DNA of 64,000 nucleotides from Gordonia prachuapensis (GCF_036350515.1 NZ_JAZDUE010000003.1:62001-126000); one strand, 5' to 3'. Shown: positions 24,867-33,577, numbered from the stretch's first letter. Notes: a model not told the origin generated them from the sequence alone. Made by a program: numbers and translations.

Positions 24867-25220
24867 ATGGACGACCGATCGCGCGATCCCGAACCGCTGT
24901 GGCGGGAGGTCGCCGGGCGTGTGTTGCGACGGGCGCGGCACGACCGGGGTGAGCGACTGGTGGAGACCGCCGCACGCGCCGGGGTCTCCAGTCAGTACCT
25001 CTCCGAACTGGAGCGCGGTCGCAAGGACGCCTCGTCGGAACTGCTCGCGGCGGTCGCCGGTGCACTCGGTCTGGGGTTGGTCGACCTGGCGCGTGAGGTG
25101 ACGCTGGAGTTGTCGCGGCCCGCGCCGGTCCCGGTGTTACGGGCCATCGGTGGTGGCGCGCCCGCCTCCGCTCCGTCCCCGGCTCGCGATCTGCGCGGAC
25201 CTGTCGCCCTGGCCGCCTGA
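24867..25220 (+). CDS. XRE-family regulator, ClgR/PopR-like
   Basis: The 117-residue protein has a helix-turn-helix with LWREVAGRVLRRARHDRGERL, then AGVSSQYLSELERGRKDASSELL. This is close to the DNA-binding part of ClgR, the actinobacterial activator of clp genes. It ends 7 bp from the end of a convergent clpP pair. In Streptomyces the regulator PopR controls the extra clpP3-clpP4 operon, which is the nearest known arrangement. The C-terminal 30 residues are Pro/Ala-rich. Control of the neighbouring clpP genes is inferred from resemblance and position. Confidence 0.82.
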   Translation: MDDRSRDPEPLWREVAGRVLRRARHDRGERLVETAARAGVSSQYLSELERGRKDASSELLAAVAGALGLGLVDLAREVTLELSRPAPVPVLRAIGGGAPASAPSPARDLRGPVALAA

Positions 25221-25227
25221 CGGCCGG

Positions 25228-25830
25228 TCAGGCACCCCTAGATGGGGTCTGGTCGATGATGCGATCGGCCAGCCCGTAGGCGACGATCTCGTCGGCGCGC
25301 AGCACGCGGTCCCGGTCGGTGTCGCGACGCAGGGTCTCCACGTCCTGGCCGGTGTGTCGACTCATCGCCTGCTCGATCTCGGCACGCATCCGCAAGATCT
25401 CCTCGGCGGCCAGGATCAGATCCGGAATGGTGCCCCGTCCCTGACCGGACGGTTGGTGGAGCAGCACCCGGGCATGCGGCAGCACCGCCCGCCGGCCCGG
25501 TGTGCCGGCAGCCAACAGCAGCGCGGTCGACGAGAGCGCCTGTCCCACACAGGTCGTCGCGATCGGCGCATGACAGAACTGCATCGTGTCGTAGAGCGCG
25601 AACGTCGCCGTCACCGAACCGCCGGTCGAATTGATGTAGAGCTCGATGGGTGCATCCGGGTTGTCGGAGTCCAGGTGCAGGATCTGCGCGATGAGGGCGT
25701 TGGCGACGCCGTCGTCGATCTCGGTGCCGAGATAGATGATCCGATCGTCGAGCAGACGGCTGTACACGTCCATCACCCGGTCGCCCTGTGGACTGCGGCT
25801 GATCACGTTCGGGATCGTGTAGGTGCTCAT
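25228..25830 (-). CDS. clpP: ATP-dependent Clp protease proteolytic subunit (second of pair)
   Basis: The 200-residue protein carries the ClpP triad S100 (GQALSSTALL), H125 (LLHQP) and D170 (RRDTDRD). It would form a ring barrel that degrades proteins fed by a Clp ATPase. No ATPase gene is nearby. Its start overlaps the stop of the first clpP by 4 bp (ATGA). Since the housekeeping clpP1P2 pair normally sits with tig and clpX, this pair is probably an additional set. Conversion to a specialised protease is inference. Confidence 0.9.
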   Translation of the reverse strand: MSTYTIPNVISRSPQGDRVMDVYSRLLDDRIIYLGTEIDDGVANALIAQILHLDSDNPDAPIELYINSTGGSVTATFALYDTMQFCHAPIATTCVGQALSSTALLLAAGTPGRRAVLPHARVLLHQPSGQGRGTIPDLILAAEEILRMRAEIEQAMSRHTGQDVETLRRDTDRDRVLRADEIVAYGLADRIIDQTPSRGA

Positions 25831-26441
25831 CTGCCCACCCCGAATCCGGCGGAGACCGAAGTGGCGGGCAGGATCTGGCCCAGATCGTCGACGACATGGT
25901 CGACGAATCCGTAGGCCAGCGACTCCTCCGCACTGAACACGTGGTCGCGCAGTGAATCGGCGAAAATCTCCTCGACCGGTTGGCCGGTCTGGTCGGCGAT
26001 GATCCCCAGAACGGTGTCCCGGACGTGACGCAGGTCGTCGGCCTGCAACTCGATGTCGGGTGCGTACCCACCGATTCCCGCCGAGCCCTGGTGCATCAGC
26101 ACCTTGGCGTGACGGAGTGCGTACCGTTTGCCGCGCGTGCCGTTGCACAGCAGGAATTGTCCTGCGCTGTAGGCCATTCCGAGGTTGACGGTGCTGACGT
26201 CGTTGGGGACGAGTCGCATCGTGTCCATGATGGCGAGCATCGCGGGGACGGAGCCGCCGGGGGAGTTGATCCACAGCGAGATGTCGGCGACCGGGTCCTC
26301 GGACGCCAGCATCACCAGTTGGGCGCACAGCTGACTGCCGATCTCGTCGTCGAGTGCGGTGTCCAGCATCAGGATTCGCTGACTCAGCAGGCCCTCGGCG
26401 GTCCGTCGGCGGAGGGGGAAGGGATGTTTGTCGTCGCTCAT
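25827..26441 (-). CDS. clpP: ATP-dependent Clp protease proteolytic subunit (first of pair)
   Basis: The 204-residue protein has ClpP residues S92 (GMAYSAGQF), H117 (VLMHQGSAG) and D162 (ADSLRD). The histidine loop reads MHQGSAGIGG where most ClpPs have HQP followed by a glycine-rich strand, so it is a diverged member. Start ATG 26441 is chosen; ten upstream codons are in frame. It is translationally coupled to the second clpP. The two probably form one mixed double-ring protease, as ClpP1P2 and ClpP3P4 do elsewhere. Confidence 0.88.
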   Translation of the reverse strand: MSDDKHPFPLRRRTAEGLLSQRILMLDTALDDEIGSQLCAQLVMLASEDPVADISLWINSPGGSVPAMLAIMDTMRLVPNDVSTVNLGMAYSAGQFLLCNGTRGKRYALRHAKVLMHQGSAGIGGYAPDIELQADDLRHVRDTVLGIIADQTGQPVEEIFADSLRDHVFSAEESLAYGFVDHVVDDLGQILPATSVSAGFGVGR

Positions 26442-26529
26442 GGCACCAGGATCATCCGGCCCGGGCACCGGCGGTGGGGCGTGCTGCTGTCCGCAGCACG
26501 ATGCCGCCGTCGGCAGCAGGGGTGTCCGA

Positions 26530-28143
26530 TCAGACGACGTCGACGTCCGGCTGGTCGTGGGCGATGGTCACCACGGCCCGGGTGTGGAGCGATTCGTCGG
26601 GGGAGCGGATCGAGTCGGCGACCCGGAACTCGGCCTCCCAGCGATCCGGGCGGACCCGATTGAGGACGTAGCCGCGCTGGGCGTTGCCGAACCGGACATG
26701 CGGCGAGGCGGCCTTGAGGGCCCGGTCGGATCTGTCGCTGTCCTCGCCGTCCCCACCGGAGGCGATGGACGTGGCCGCCACTTCCACACCGAGGGTGGGC
26801 GACTCGTACCGATAGGTGGTGCGGAGGTCGGCGACCACGTTGCGGTGGATGTCGCCGACAACGGACACGAGGTTCGACACCCCGCGGTCGCGGGCACCTT
26901 CCAGCACCCGCTTCCGCGACGCCTCGTAGCCACTCCATCCGTCCATGCTGACCGCGCGCACGCCGTCGTCGTCGCGGGCCAGGTCGGCGATCGTGGTCTG
27001 GTGGGCGAGCACGTTCCAGCGTGCCGGGCTGCGACCGAAGCCGTCCAGTAGCCAACGCTCCTGCGTGGACCCCAGGATGGTGTGGCGACGGTCGGCGGTG
27101 GCGGTGTTCTGGGCGGTGTCGCCGTCGCCGTTGGGCTGGTCGGTGCGGTGACTTCGGGTGTCGAGGACGTTGAACTCGGCGAGCGTGCCGTAGCGGAAAC
27201 GTCGGTAGGCGCGGATGTCGGCGCCGGGCGCGCGCGGCGTGAGCCGCACCGGTGTGTTCTCCCACCACGCCCGGAGTGCATGCGCGCGGCGGACCAGGAA
27301 GTCGGGCACCGGCATCCCGTCCTCGGGAATCGTCGCGGCCCAGTTGTTGTCGACCTCATGGTCGTCGAAGGCGCAGACGAATGGGCTGGTCCGGTGGATG
27401 TCCTGCAGGTGCGGATCGAGTTTGTAGAGCGCGTAGCGGTCGCGGTAGTCGTCGAGGTCGAGGCACTCGCGGGCCGCCGACTCGGGCATCTCGGCCGTCT
27501 CCCGTGCCCCGCCGCCGCGGTGGATGGGCTTCTCGTAGATGTAGTCGCCGAGGTGGAACACGACATCCGGGGCGTGTGCTGCCATGTCCGCGTAGGCGAC
27601 GTAGAAGCCGTCGGCCCACGACTGGCACGACGCGTGGGCGAAGGTCATCGACGATGCGGTGCCGACGGGCGCGGTGACGGTCCGGCCGATCGAGGATCGC
27701 GCACCGCCGGCGGTGAAGCGGTAGAAGTACTCGCGGGCCGGAGCGAGTCCGCGGACGTCGACGTGCACGGAGTGGCCCGCCGCGGGCGTTGCCCGGGTCC
27801 GCCCCTTCCGTACGATCCGCCGCATCGACTCGTCGTCGGCCACCTCCCAGTCGACGTCGATGATGTCCGGTCCCATCCCGCTGCCGCGGGCCAGCGGATT
27901 CGGCGCCAGCCGGGTCCATAGGATCACACCGTCGGGCAGCGGATCACCCGACGCCACCCCGAGGCCGAACAGGTCGCCCCCGGGCCGCATGGCTCCGGAG
28001 GACGCGGTGGTGTCGGCGAGCAGTCCGGGGGTGAAGGCCAGCGCCGCGGCGGCTCCGGTCCAGCTGAGAAACCGCCGACGGGTGATGCCGACCCGGATTC
28101 CCCGGTCCGGGGTGACCACGATGTCCGGCGACGAGCTGGGCAT
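26530..28143 (-). CDS. phoD: Alkaline phosphatase D family protein (PhoD), Tat-exported
   Basis: The 537-residue protein has a Tat signal, ITRRRFLSWTGAAAALAFTP at residues 20-39. A fibronectin-like PhoD N-terminal domain follows (FGLGVASGDPLPDGVILWTRL). The metallophosphatase core has HLGDYIYE, AFDDHEVDNNW and VVGDIHRNV. It hydrolyses phosphodiesters or phosphomonoesters outside the membrane, using calcium and iron in the studied PhoD enzymes. Expression under phosphate starvation is likely from the family, but no Pho box was identified. Confidence 0.92.
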   Translation of the reverse strand: MPSSSPDIVVTPDRGIRVGITRRRFLSWTGAAAALAFTPGLLADTTASSGAMRPGGDLFGLGVASGDPLPDGVILWTRLAPNPLARGSGMGPDIIDVDWEVADDESMRRIVRKGRTRATPAAGHSVHVDVRGLAPAREYFYRFTAGGARSSIGRTVTAPVGTASSMTFAHASCQSWADGFYVAYADMAAHAPDVVFHLGDYIYEKPIHRGGGARETAEMPESAARECLDLDDYRDRYALYKLDPHLQDIHRTSPFVCAFDDHEVDNNWAATIPEDGMPVPDFLVRRAHALRAWWENTPVRLTPRAPGADIRAYRRFRYGTLAEFNVLDTRSHRTDQPNGDGDTAQNTATADRRHTILGSTQERWLLDGFGRSPARWNVLAHQTTIADLARDDDGVRAVSMDGWSGYEASRKRVLEGARDRGVSNLVSVVGDIHRNVVADLRTTYRYESPTLGVEVAATSIASGGDGEDSDRSDRALKAASPHVRFGNAQRGYVLNRVRPDRWEAEFRVADSIRSPDESLHTRAVVTIAHDQPDVDVV

Positions 28144-28248
28144 GACGACAGCCGATCAATGTCGACTGTCCGGGCCGCCACGGCCGGTTGTCCGACACGT
28201 GAGGGGTTGGTGAAGAGACGGCCGGGGTCGCTGCCGTCTGGTAGCGGA

Positions 28249-28920
28249 TCAGCCGGCCAGGACCAGCCAGACCGCCGCGTAGTGCAGCGCTGCGGCCACG
28301 GCCGTGCAGGCGTGGAAGACCTCGTGGTGGCCGAAGGTGTTCGGCCACGGATTCGGCCAGCGCGCCGCGTACAGGATGCCCCCGACGGTGTAGAAGATCC
28401 CGCCGAGTGCGAGCAGGACGATGACGGTCCAACCGACCTCGGCGACCAACGCGGGTGCGACGGCGATGATCACCCAGCCGAGCAGCACATACAGCGCCAC
28501 CCCCAGCCACCGCGGAGACCCCGGCCACGCGATCTTGAGCATGACGCCGCCGAGTGCTCCGGCCCACACAATGCCGAGCACCCACCATCGGACGTCTGTC
28601 GGCAGGGCCAGCGCGCAGAACGGCGTGTAGGTGCCGGCGATGAACAGGAAGATCATCGAGTGATCGGCGCGTTTCATCCGGACGCGTGCCCGCGGAGTCC
28701 GCCACGAGATGCGGTGATAACTCGCACTCACGGCGAACACGCCGAACGTGGTGACGGCATACGCCGCACATGCCGCCGCGGCGCCCGGTCCGCGCAGTAC
28801 GGCGGCCCCGATGATCACGGCGATCCCGGCGCAGACCGCAGCGCACGCCGCGTACTGGTGGATCACGCCCCGCAGTCGCGGCGGGGACAGCGTCGAGGTC
28901 TCTTCCCCCAGGATGGTCAC
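28249..28920 (-). CDS. Hemolysin III / PAQR-family membrane protein (TrhA-like)
   Basis: The 223-residue protein has seven membrane helices. The PAQR metal-site residues are in SASYHRI, DHSMIFLFIAGTYTPF and the final FGHHEVFHACTAVAAALHY. In bacteria this family affects membrane fluidity and energetics; the hemolysin name is historical. Start GTG 28920 touches a 24-bp palindrome, so its expression is probably repressed from that site. It matches Rv1085c, divergent from the prenyl transferase as in M. tuberculosis. Confidence 0.9.
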   Translation of the reverse strand: MTILGEETSTLSPPRLRGVIHQYAACAAVCAGIAVIIGAAVLRGPGAAAACAAYAVTTFGVFAVSASYHRISWRTPRARVRMKRADHSMIFLFIAGTYTPFCALALPTDVRWWVLGIVWAGALGGVMLKIAWPGSPRWLGVALYVLLGWVIIAVAPALVAEVGWTVIVLLALGGIFYTVGGILYAARWPNPWPNTFGHHEVFHACTAVAAALHYAAVWLVLAG

Positions 28921-28944
28921 GAAACCTACGGTACCGTAAGTTTC
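28921..28944. promoter_or_regulatory. 24-bp palindromic operator between hemolysin III and prenyl transferase genes
   Basis: The core TACGGTACCGTA is a perfect 12-bp palindrome, flanked by GAAAC on the left and GTTTC on the right with one mismatched pair between. In all, 11 of 12 base pairs are symmetric. It directly abuts the GTG of the leftward gene. On the right a TAAGAT box (28953-28958) and ATG 28968 follow, so the palindrome would cover the -35 region of that promoter. The shape is that of a TetR-family operator. No regulator gene is adjacent. Confidence 0.7.
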
Positions 28945-28967
28945 TGAGCGGATAAGATCAGGCAGCG

Positions 28968-29750
28968 ATGAAACTTCTTCCCGATCGGCTCCGTCGTCCC
29001 ATGCTCAGCGTGTACGAGCGACGGCTCATCCAGCTGATGGACACCACGCGCCTGCCGCGCCATGTCGCGATCATCTGCGACGGGAACCGGCGCTGGGCGC
29101 GCGAGGCAGGCTTCGAGGACGTCAGCCATGGGCATCGTGTCGGTGCGCAGCGGATCGCCGAGATGCTGAGCTGGTGTTCCGAACTCGACATCTCCACGGT
29201 CACCATCTACCTGCTCTCGACCGAGAATCTCAGTCGCGCCTCCGACGAACTCGACGCCCTGATGGAGATCGTCCCGGCCATCGTCGACGAGATCTCCGGT
29301 CCGTCCGGCGACTGGCGGGTGCGTGTCGTCGGTGACCTGGGTCAGTTGCCGGCTCCGGTGGCCGACCGTTTGGGCACCGCATCCGAACGCACCCGTGACC
29401 GGGTCGGCATGAACGTCAACGTCGCGGTCGGATACGGCGGTCGGCAGGAGATCGTGGACGCGGTGCAGTCGCTGCTGCGCGAGAGTCTCGAATCGGGCGC
29501 GGCCGGCGAGCAGATGATCGACGCGGTCACCGTCGACGCCATCGACCGCAACCTGTACACCAAGGGCCAGCCGGATCCGGATCTCGTCATCCGCACCTCG
29601 GGTGAACAGCGCCTGTCGGGATTCCTGCTCTGGCAGAGCGCATATTCGGAGATCTGGTTCACCGATGCGTACTGGCCGGAGTTCCGGCGGGTCGATTTCC
29701 TCCGGGCGCTGCGTGACTACGCCGCCCGCAGCCGCCGGTTCGGCAAGTAG
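28968..29750 (+). CDS. uppS: Short-chain cis-prenyl (Z-farnesyl / undecaprenyl-type) diphosphate synthase
   Basis: The 260-residue UPP synthase family protein has D38 in ICDGNRRWAR and the family blocks STENLSRASDEL and PDLVIRTSGEQRLSGFLLWQSAYSE. By position it matches Rv1086, which makes omega,E,Z-farnesyl diphosphate for decaprenyl phosphate, the lipid carrier of wall arabinan and peptidoglycan. The short-chain product is therefore inferred from synteny. A TAAGAT box ends 9 bp before ATG, so the transcript may have almost no leader. Confidence 0.92.
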   Translation: MKLLPDRLRRPMLSVYERRLIQLMDTTRLPRHVAIICDGNRRWAREAGFEDVSHGHRVGAQRIAEMLSWCSELDISTVTIYLLSTENLSRASDELDALMEIVPAIVDEISGPSGDWRVRVVGDLGQLPAPVADRLGTASERTRDRVGMNVNVAVGYGGRQEIVDAVQSLLRESLESGAAGEQMIDAVTVDAIDRNLYTKGQPDPDLVIRTSGEQRLSGFLLWQSAYSEIWFTDAYWPEFRRVDFLRALRDYAARSRRFGK

Positions 29751-29807
29751 CGCGGAGCGCGGTCAGGGTTGGAGAAGTAGCGCGGTCAGAGTTCGGCTCG
29801 GACCCCG

Positions 29808-31262
29808 TCAGCGCGGGCGATGGTCGGCGATCAGCTGCATGAGTGCCTCGACGTCCGCGTGGAACGTCGACGCCGGAGGTGTGCCGAATCCCACGACGAG
29901 CCCGCCGTCCCCGGATGATGCGGGAGGTGCCGCGGGGTGGCGATACAGCGAGAGCGAGGCGAGTGCGAATCCGCGTCGCCACGCGTCGGTGAACACTTCC
30001 TGTTCGGTGTCCGCCGACAGCGGGATGACCGCGTGCAGGCCGGCGGCGATCCCCGGGACGGTGATGCCGGCGGCGGCCAGCCGGGCGGTGAGGTGGTCGC
30101 GTCGGCGGCGGTAGTACTGACGACTACGGCGGATGTGCCGGTCGTACGCGCCGGACTCGATCATGTCCGCCAGGATCAGTTGATCGACGATACTCGCGTC
30201 GGATTCGCGCGGCCCCTTCGCATTTCGCGCGGTATCGACGAGTCGTGGTGGGAGGACCAGCCACGCGATGCGCAGCGCGGGGGACAGGCTCTTGCTCACC
30301 GAACCGGTGTAGATCACCTCGTCGGGGCCGAGCGCCTGCAGCGCGCCCACCGGTTCACGGTCGTATCGGAGTTCGCCGTCGTAGTCGTCCTCGACGACGA
30401 GTCCGTCGTGGGCGCGCGCCCACTCCATCACGTCGGCCCGCCGCGCCGGCGACAATGGGAAGCCGGTGGGGAACTGGTGACTCGGTGTCAGCAACACCGC
30501 GGAGGTGTCAGCGGTCAATCGGCGCACCTCGGCGCCGTCGCGGTCGAGTGGCAGTGGGACGGTTCGGGTCCCGGCTCGCTCCACCACCTGTCGATGAAAC
30601 GGCAGACCGAGACCCTCGACGGCCAGGACATCGCCGAACACGGTGCGTGACAGCAACCCCAGGGCTCCCATCACCGATGTCGTCAACACGATGTGATCGG
30701 GGTCGGTGCGCACCCCGCGTGCGCGGGCGAGGTAGCCGGCGAGGGCCTGGCGCAGACGTGGGCTGCCCTGGGGATTCCCGGGTCCGAACGCGGTGTCCGG
30801 GACCTCGGTGATCACCCGACGGGTCGCGGCGATCCACGCCGCACGCGGGAAAAGTGACGGATTCGGTTGGCCCAGGCCGAAATCGTGGTGCGGTGTGCCC
30901 GGCGTCGCGCCTGCTGCGGCGGGTGAGGCCGAACCCGGGCGTGGGGTGTCGGCGACCCGCGTGCCCGATCCCTGGCGTGCGACGAGCCATCCTTCCGCGA
31001 TCAACTCCTGATACACCGCCGCCACCGTGCCACGTGCGAGACCGAGGTCCGCGGCCAGCGACCGGTAGGGCGGCAGGCGGGTCCCCGCGGTCAGCCGCCC
31101 GTCGCTGATGGCCTCGCGGAGGGCTTCGGCGAGAGAGCGCCGGCGCCGTCCGCCCCGCCCGCGTGGCCCGTCGCCCGGATCGGGCTGCAGGTCCAGGTAG
31201 AGGTCGACACCGAGGCGTCGTGCCACCTGCTCCCACGGGTCCGGATTGACACTCTTTGCCAT
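29808..31262 (-). CDS. MocR/PdxR family regulator (GntR domain + aminotransferase-like domain)
   Basis: The 484-residue protein has an N-terminal GntR winged helix (LAEALREAISDGRLTAGTRLPPYRSLAADLGLARGTVAAVYQEL). A fold-I aminotransferase-like domain follows, with the PLP lysine in GSVSKSLSPALRIAW. Such regulators sense PLP or amino acids. It is divergent from a small NAD-binding oxidoreductase gene and an AhpD-like gene, its likely targets. A near-perfect inverted repeat lies in the shared gap. Confidence 0.92.
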   Translation of the reverse strand: MAKSVNPDPWEQVARRLGVDLYLDLQPDPGDGPRGRGGRRRRSLAEALREAISDGRLTAGTRLPPYRSLAADLGLARGTVAAVYQELIAEGWLVARQGSGTRVADTPRPGSASPAAAGATPGTPHHDFGLGQPNPSLFPRAAWIAATRRVITEVPDTAFGPGNPQGSPRLRQALAGYLARARGVRTDPDHIVLTTSVMGALGLLSRTVFGDVLAVEGLGLPFHRQVVERAGTRTVPLPLDRDGAEVRRLTADTSAVLLTPSHQFPTGFPLSPARRADVMEWARAHDGLVVEDDYDGELRYDREPVGALQALGPDEVIYTGSVSKSLSPALRIAWLVLPPRLVDTARNAKGPRESDASIVDQLILADMIESGAYDRHIRRSRQYYRRRRDHLTARLAAAGITVPGIAAGLHAVIPLSADTEQEVFTDAWRRGFALASLSLYRHPAAPPASSGDGGLVVGFGTPPASTFHADVEALMQLIADHRPR

Positions 31263-31269
31263 GGCTTGA

Positions 31270-31291
31270 TTGAACCACTTTCATGGTGCAA
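31270..31291. promoter_or_regulatory. Candidate MocR/PdxR operator
   Basis: TTGAACCA (31270-31277) and TGGTGCAA (31284-31291) are 7-of-8 complementary halves with a 6-bp gap. On the minus strand the sequence contains AAAGTGGTTCA, close to the AAAGTGG-type site described for PdxR of Corynebacterium glutamicum. It lies 8 bp upstream of the MocR start and 49 bp upstream of the divergent gene. Confidence 0.5.
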
Positions 31292-31339
31292 TTCGCGCTT
31301 ATCGTGGAATCACGGACACAACGACGGAAGGAAGATGTC

Positions 31340-32095
31340 ATGCGAGTGGTGGTGCTGGGGGCGACCGGGGTGATCGGTTCGGTACTCGTGGATCGATTGC
31401 GCGAGAGAGGGATCGACGTCGTCGCGGCGAATCGCGCGAGCGGCGTCGACGCCTACGAGGGCACCGGACTGGCAGAGGTGTTCGCCGGCGCCGACGTGGT
31501 GATCGACTGTATGAACGTCACCACCACCAGCGCGAAGAAGGCGATCGACTTCTTCGGCACGGTCGCGCGCAACGTCGGGGATGCCGCCACGAAGGCCGGC
31601 GTTCCGCACGTGGTCTGCCTGTCGATCATCAATGCTGCGGACCCGACGATCAACGCGAAGTTCGGCTACTACCAGGGCAAGGCGGCACAAGAAGACGCAT
31701 ACCGCGCGGCCCTGGCCGCCGATCGCCTGACGATCGTCCGGTCGGCGCAGTTCTTCGAACTGGCCGAGCAGATGATGGGAACCCTCCGTCTCGGTCCCGT
31801 GGCCGCCGTGCCGCACATGCGCTGCCGGCCGCTCTCGGTTGCCGATGCCGCCGCCGCTCTCGCCGACGTTGCCGTGGCGGCTCCGGCCGGCGAGGTGGAG
31901 GTCGCCGGACCGGACGTTCTGGATCTGGCCGACATCGGCAAAGCCGTTGCACGACGGTCGGGTTCACCGAAATGGGTGATCGCCATCAACTTCGGCGGTG
32001 CGCCGATTCGCGACGGAGCGCTCGTCCCCGAGCAGCCCTCGGTCGTCGCCTCGACGACGCTCGGCCAGTGGCTCGACACCGAATACGCGGCATGA
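31340..32095 (+). CDS. NAD(P)-binding atypical SDR (NmrA/epimerase-like) protein
   Basis: The 251-residue protein begins with the Rossmann signature VVVLGATGVIGSVLVDRL. ADVVIDCMNVTT, VCLSIINA and the YYQGKAAQEDAYRA active-site-like stretch follow. This pattern belongs to atypical short-chain dehydrogenases used as redox sensors or reductases. ATG 31340 has GGAAGGAAG just upstream. The stop overlaps the next gene (ATGA). Divergent from the MocR regulator, it is probably under its control. Confidence 0.85.
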   Translation: MRVVVLGATGVIGSVLVDRLRERGIDVVAANRASGVDAYEGTGLAEVFAGADVVIDCMNVTTTSAKKAIDFFGTVARNVGDAATKAGVPHVVCLSIINAADPTINAKFGYYQGKAAQEDAYRAALAADRLTIVRSAQFFELAEQMMGTLRLGPVAAVPHMRCRPLSVADAAAALADVAVAAPAGEVEVAGPDVLDLADIGKAVARRSGSPKWVIAINFGGAPIRDGALVPEQPSVVASTTLGQWLDTEYAA

Positions 32096-32574
32096 CCGCG
32101 GCCACCGACGGTGCACCGCGGACCCGGATGTGGATTCCGCAGACGAACCCGGCGGTGTACAAGGCACTGGTCGCATTGCAGCGGGCATCGTCGGAAGGGG
32201 TGCCGCCGGATCTGGCCGAACTGGTACGGATCAGGGTCTCGCAGATCAACGGGTGCGCGTACTGTCTGCACATGCATCTGACGGATGCGTGGGCCGCGGG
32301 GCTGGATCCGACGACGGTGGGCATGGTGGCGGTGTGGCGCGAGTCGCCGCATCTGTTCTCCGACGGTCAACGAGCGGCGCTGGAGATGGCCGAGTGCGTG
32401 ACCCGGCTCGGCGAGCGAGGCGTCCCTGATGATGTCTTCGACCGCGCCGCAGCGATTTTCGATGACAGACAACTCGGCCAGATCGTGGCGGTCATCGTGA
32501 TGATCAACGCGTGGAACCGACTCGCGGTCGCCGGGGACTACCCGGTCGGACTCGACGAACGGGTGCTCCGGTGA
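32092..32574 (+). CDS. Carboxymuconolactone decarboxylase family protein (AhpD-like)
   Basis: The 160-residue protein has the peroxidase motif CAYCLHMH near residue 59, which matches the Cys-x2-Cys-x3-His site of AhpD-type peroxidases. It is coupled to the preceding gene by a 4-bp overlap. The pair likely acts on a reactive or oxidised small molecule under the MocR regulator. Substrate is unknown. Confidence 0.88.
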   Translation: MTAATDGAPRTRMWIPQTNPAVYKALVALQRASSEGVPPDLAELVRIRVSQINGCAYCLHMHLTDAWAAGLDPTTVGMVAVWRESPHLFSDGQRAALEMAECVTRLGERGVPDDVFDRAAAIFDDRQLGQIVAVIVMINAWNRLAVAGDYPVGLDERVLR

Positions 32575-32583
32575 CCGCGCAGA

Positions 32584-33525
32584 TCACAACTTGCGCAGCC
32601 GGACCCGGTTGATCGAATGGTCGGCGTCCTTGCGTAGCACCAGAGTTGCCCGCGGTCGCGTGGGCAGGATGTTCTCGATCAGGTTGGGTAGGTTGATCGA
32701 CGTCCACAGGTCGCGGGCGGCGACGGTGGCCTGTGCGTCGGTCAGCGACGAGTAGTAGTGGAAATGCGAATCGGGGTCGGCGAACGCCGTGGTGCGCATC
32801 TGCAGGAAGCGCGAGATGTACCACTGCTCGATGTCTGTGGTCTTCGCATCGACGTACACCGAGAAGTCGAACAGGTCCGACACCATCAGTGTCGGGCCCG
32901 TCTGCAGGACGTTGAGTCCCTCGAGGATGAGAATGTCGGGTTGGCGCACATACTGTTTCACGTCGGGCACGATGTCGTAGGCGATGTGCGAGTACACCGG
33001 TGCGGTGACCTCGCGCGCGCCCGACTTGACCTCGGTGACGAACCGGAGCAGTGCGCGCCGGTCGTAGGACTCCGGAAAACCCTTGCGGTGCATGATTCCC
33101 CGACGTTCGAGTTCGGAGGTCGGGAGCAGGAAGCCGTCGGTGGTGACGAGATCGACCTTGGGGTGCGACTCCCACCGGGCCAGCAATGCGGCGAGCACGC
33201 GCGCGGTGGTCGATTTGCCGACTGCCACGCTGCCCGCGATGCCGATGATGAACGGGACCTGCCGGTTGGTCTGGCGCTCGCCGAGGAAGGTCGAGGTCGC
33301 GGCGAACAGTCGTTGCCGTGCCGCGATCTGGAGGTGGATGAGACGCGACAGCGGCAGGTACACATCGGCGACCTCGTCGAGGTCGACCTGCTCGCCGAGT
33401 CCGACGAGTTGTTGCAGTTCGGAATCCGTGAGCACCATCGGCATGGATTCACGCAGGTCACGCCACTGCCGACGGTCGAGCTCCAGGTACAGACTGGGAT
33501 CGCGCCCGGTCGTGTCGCGTGCCAT
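32584..33525 (-). CDS. coaA: Pantothenate kinase, type I
   Basis: It phosphorylates pantothenate, the first committed step to coenzyme A. The 313-residue protein has P-loop GIAGSVAVGKST at 95-106 and the prokaryotic PanK motifs DGFLLPTSELERRG, RKGFPESYD and HFHYYSSLTD. Start ATG 33525 is used; the upstream reading frame is an antisense extension. Position matches Rv1092c, next to glyA. A 9-bp gap separates it from the convergent AhpD-like gene. Confidence 0.96.
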   Translation of the reverse strand: MARDTTGRDPSLYLELDRRQWRDLRESMPMVLTDSELQQLVGLGEQVDLDEVADVYLPLSRLIHLQIAARQRLFAATSTFLGERQTNRQVPFIIGIAGSVAVGKSTTARVLAALLARWESHPKVDLVTTDGFLLPTSELERRGIMHRKGFPESYDRRALLRFVTEVKSGAREVTAPVYSHIAYDIVPDVKQYVRQPDILILEGLNVLQTGPTLMVSDLFDFSVYVDAKTTDIEQWYISRFLQMRTTAFADPDSHFHYYSSLTDAQATVAARDLWTSINLPNLIENILPTRPRATLVLRKDADHSINRVRLRKL

Positions 33526-33577
33526 GGTCCTACAGCTTAGGTCGGACGGATCCATCGACCGCCGGTAGCCTCCGATC

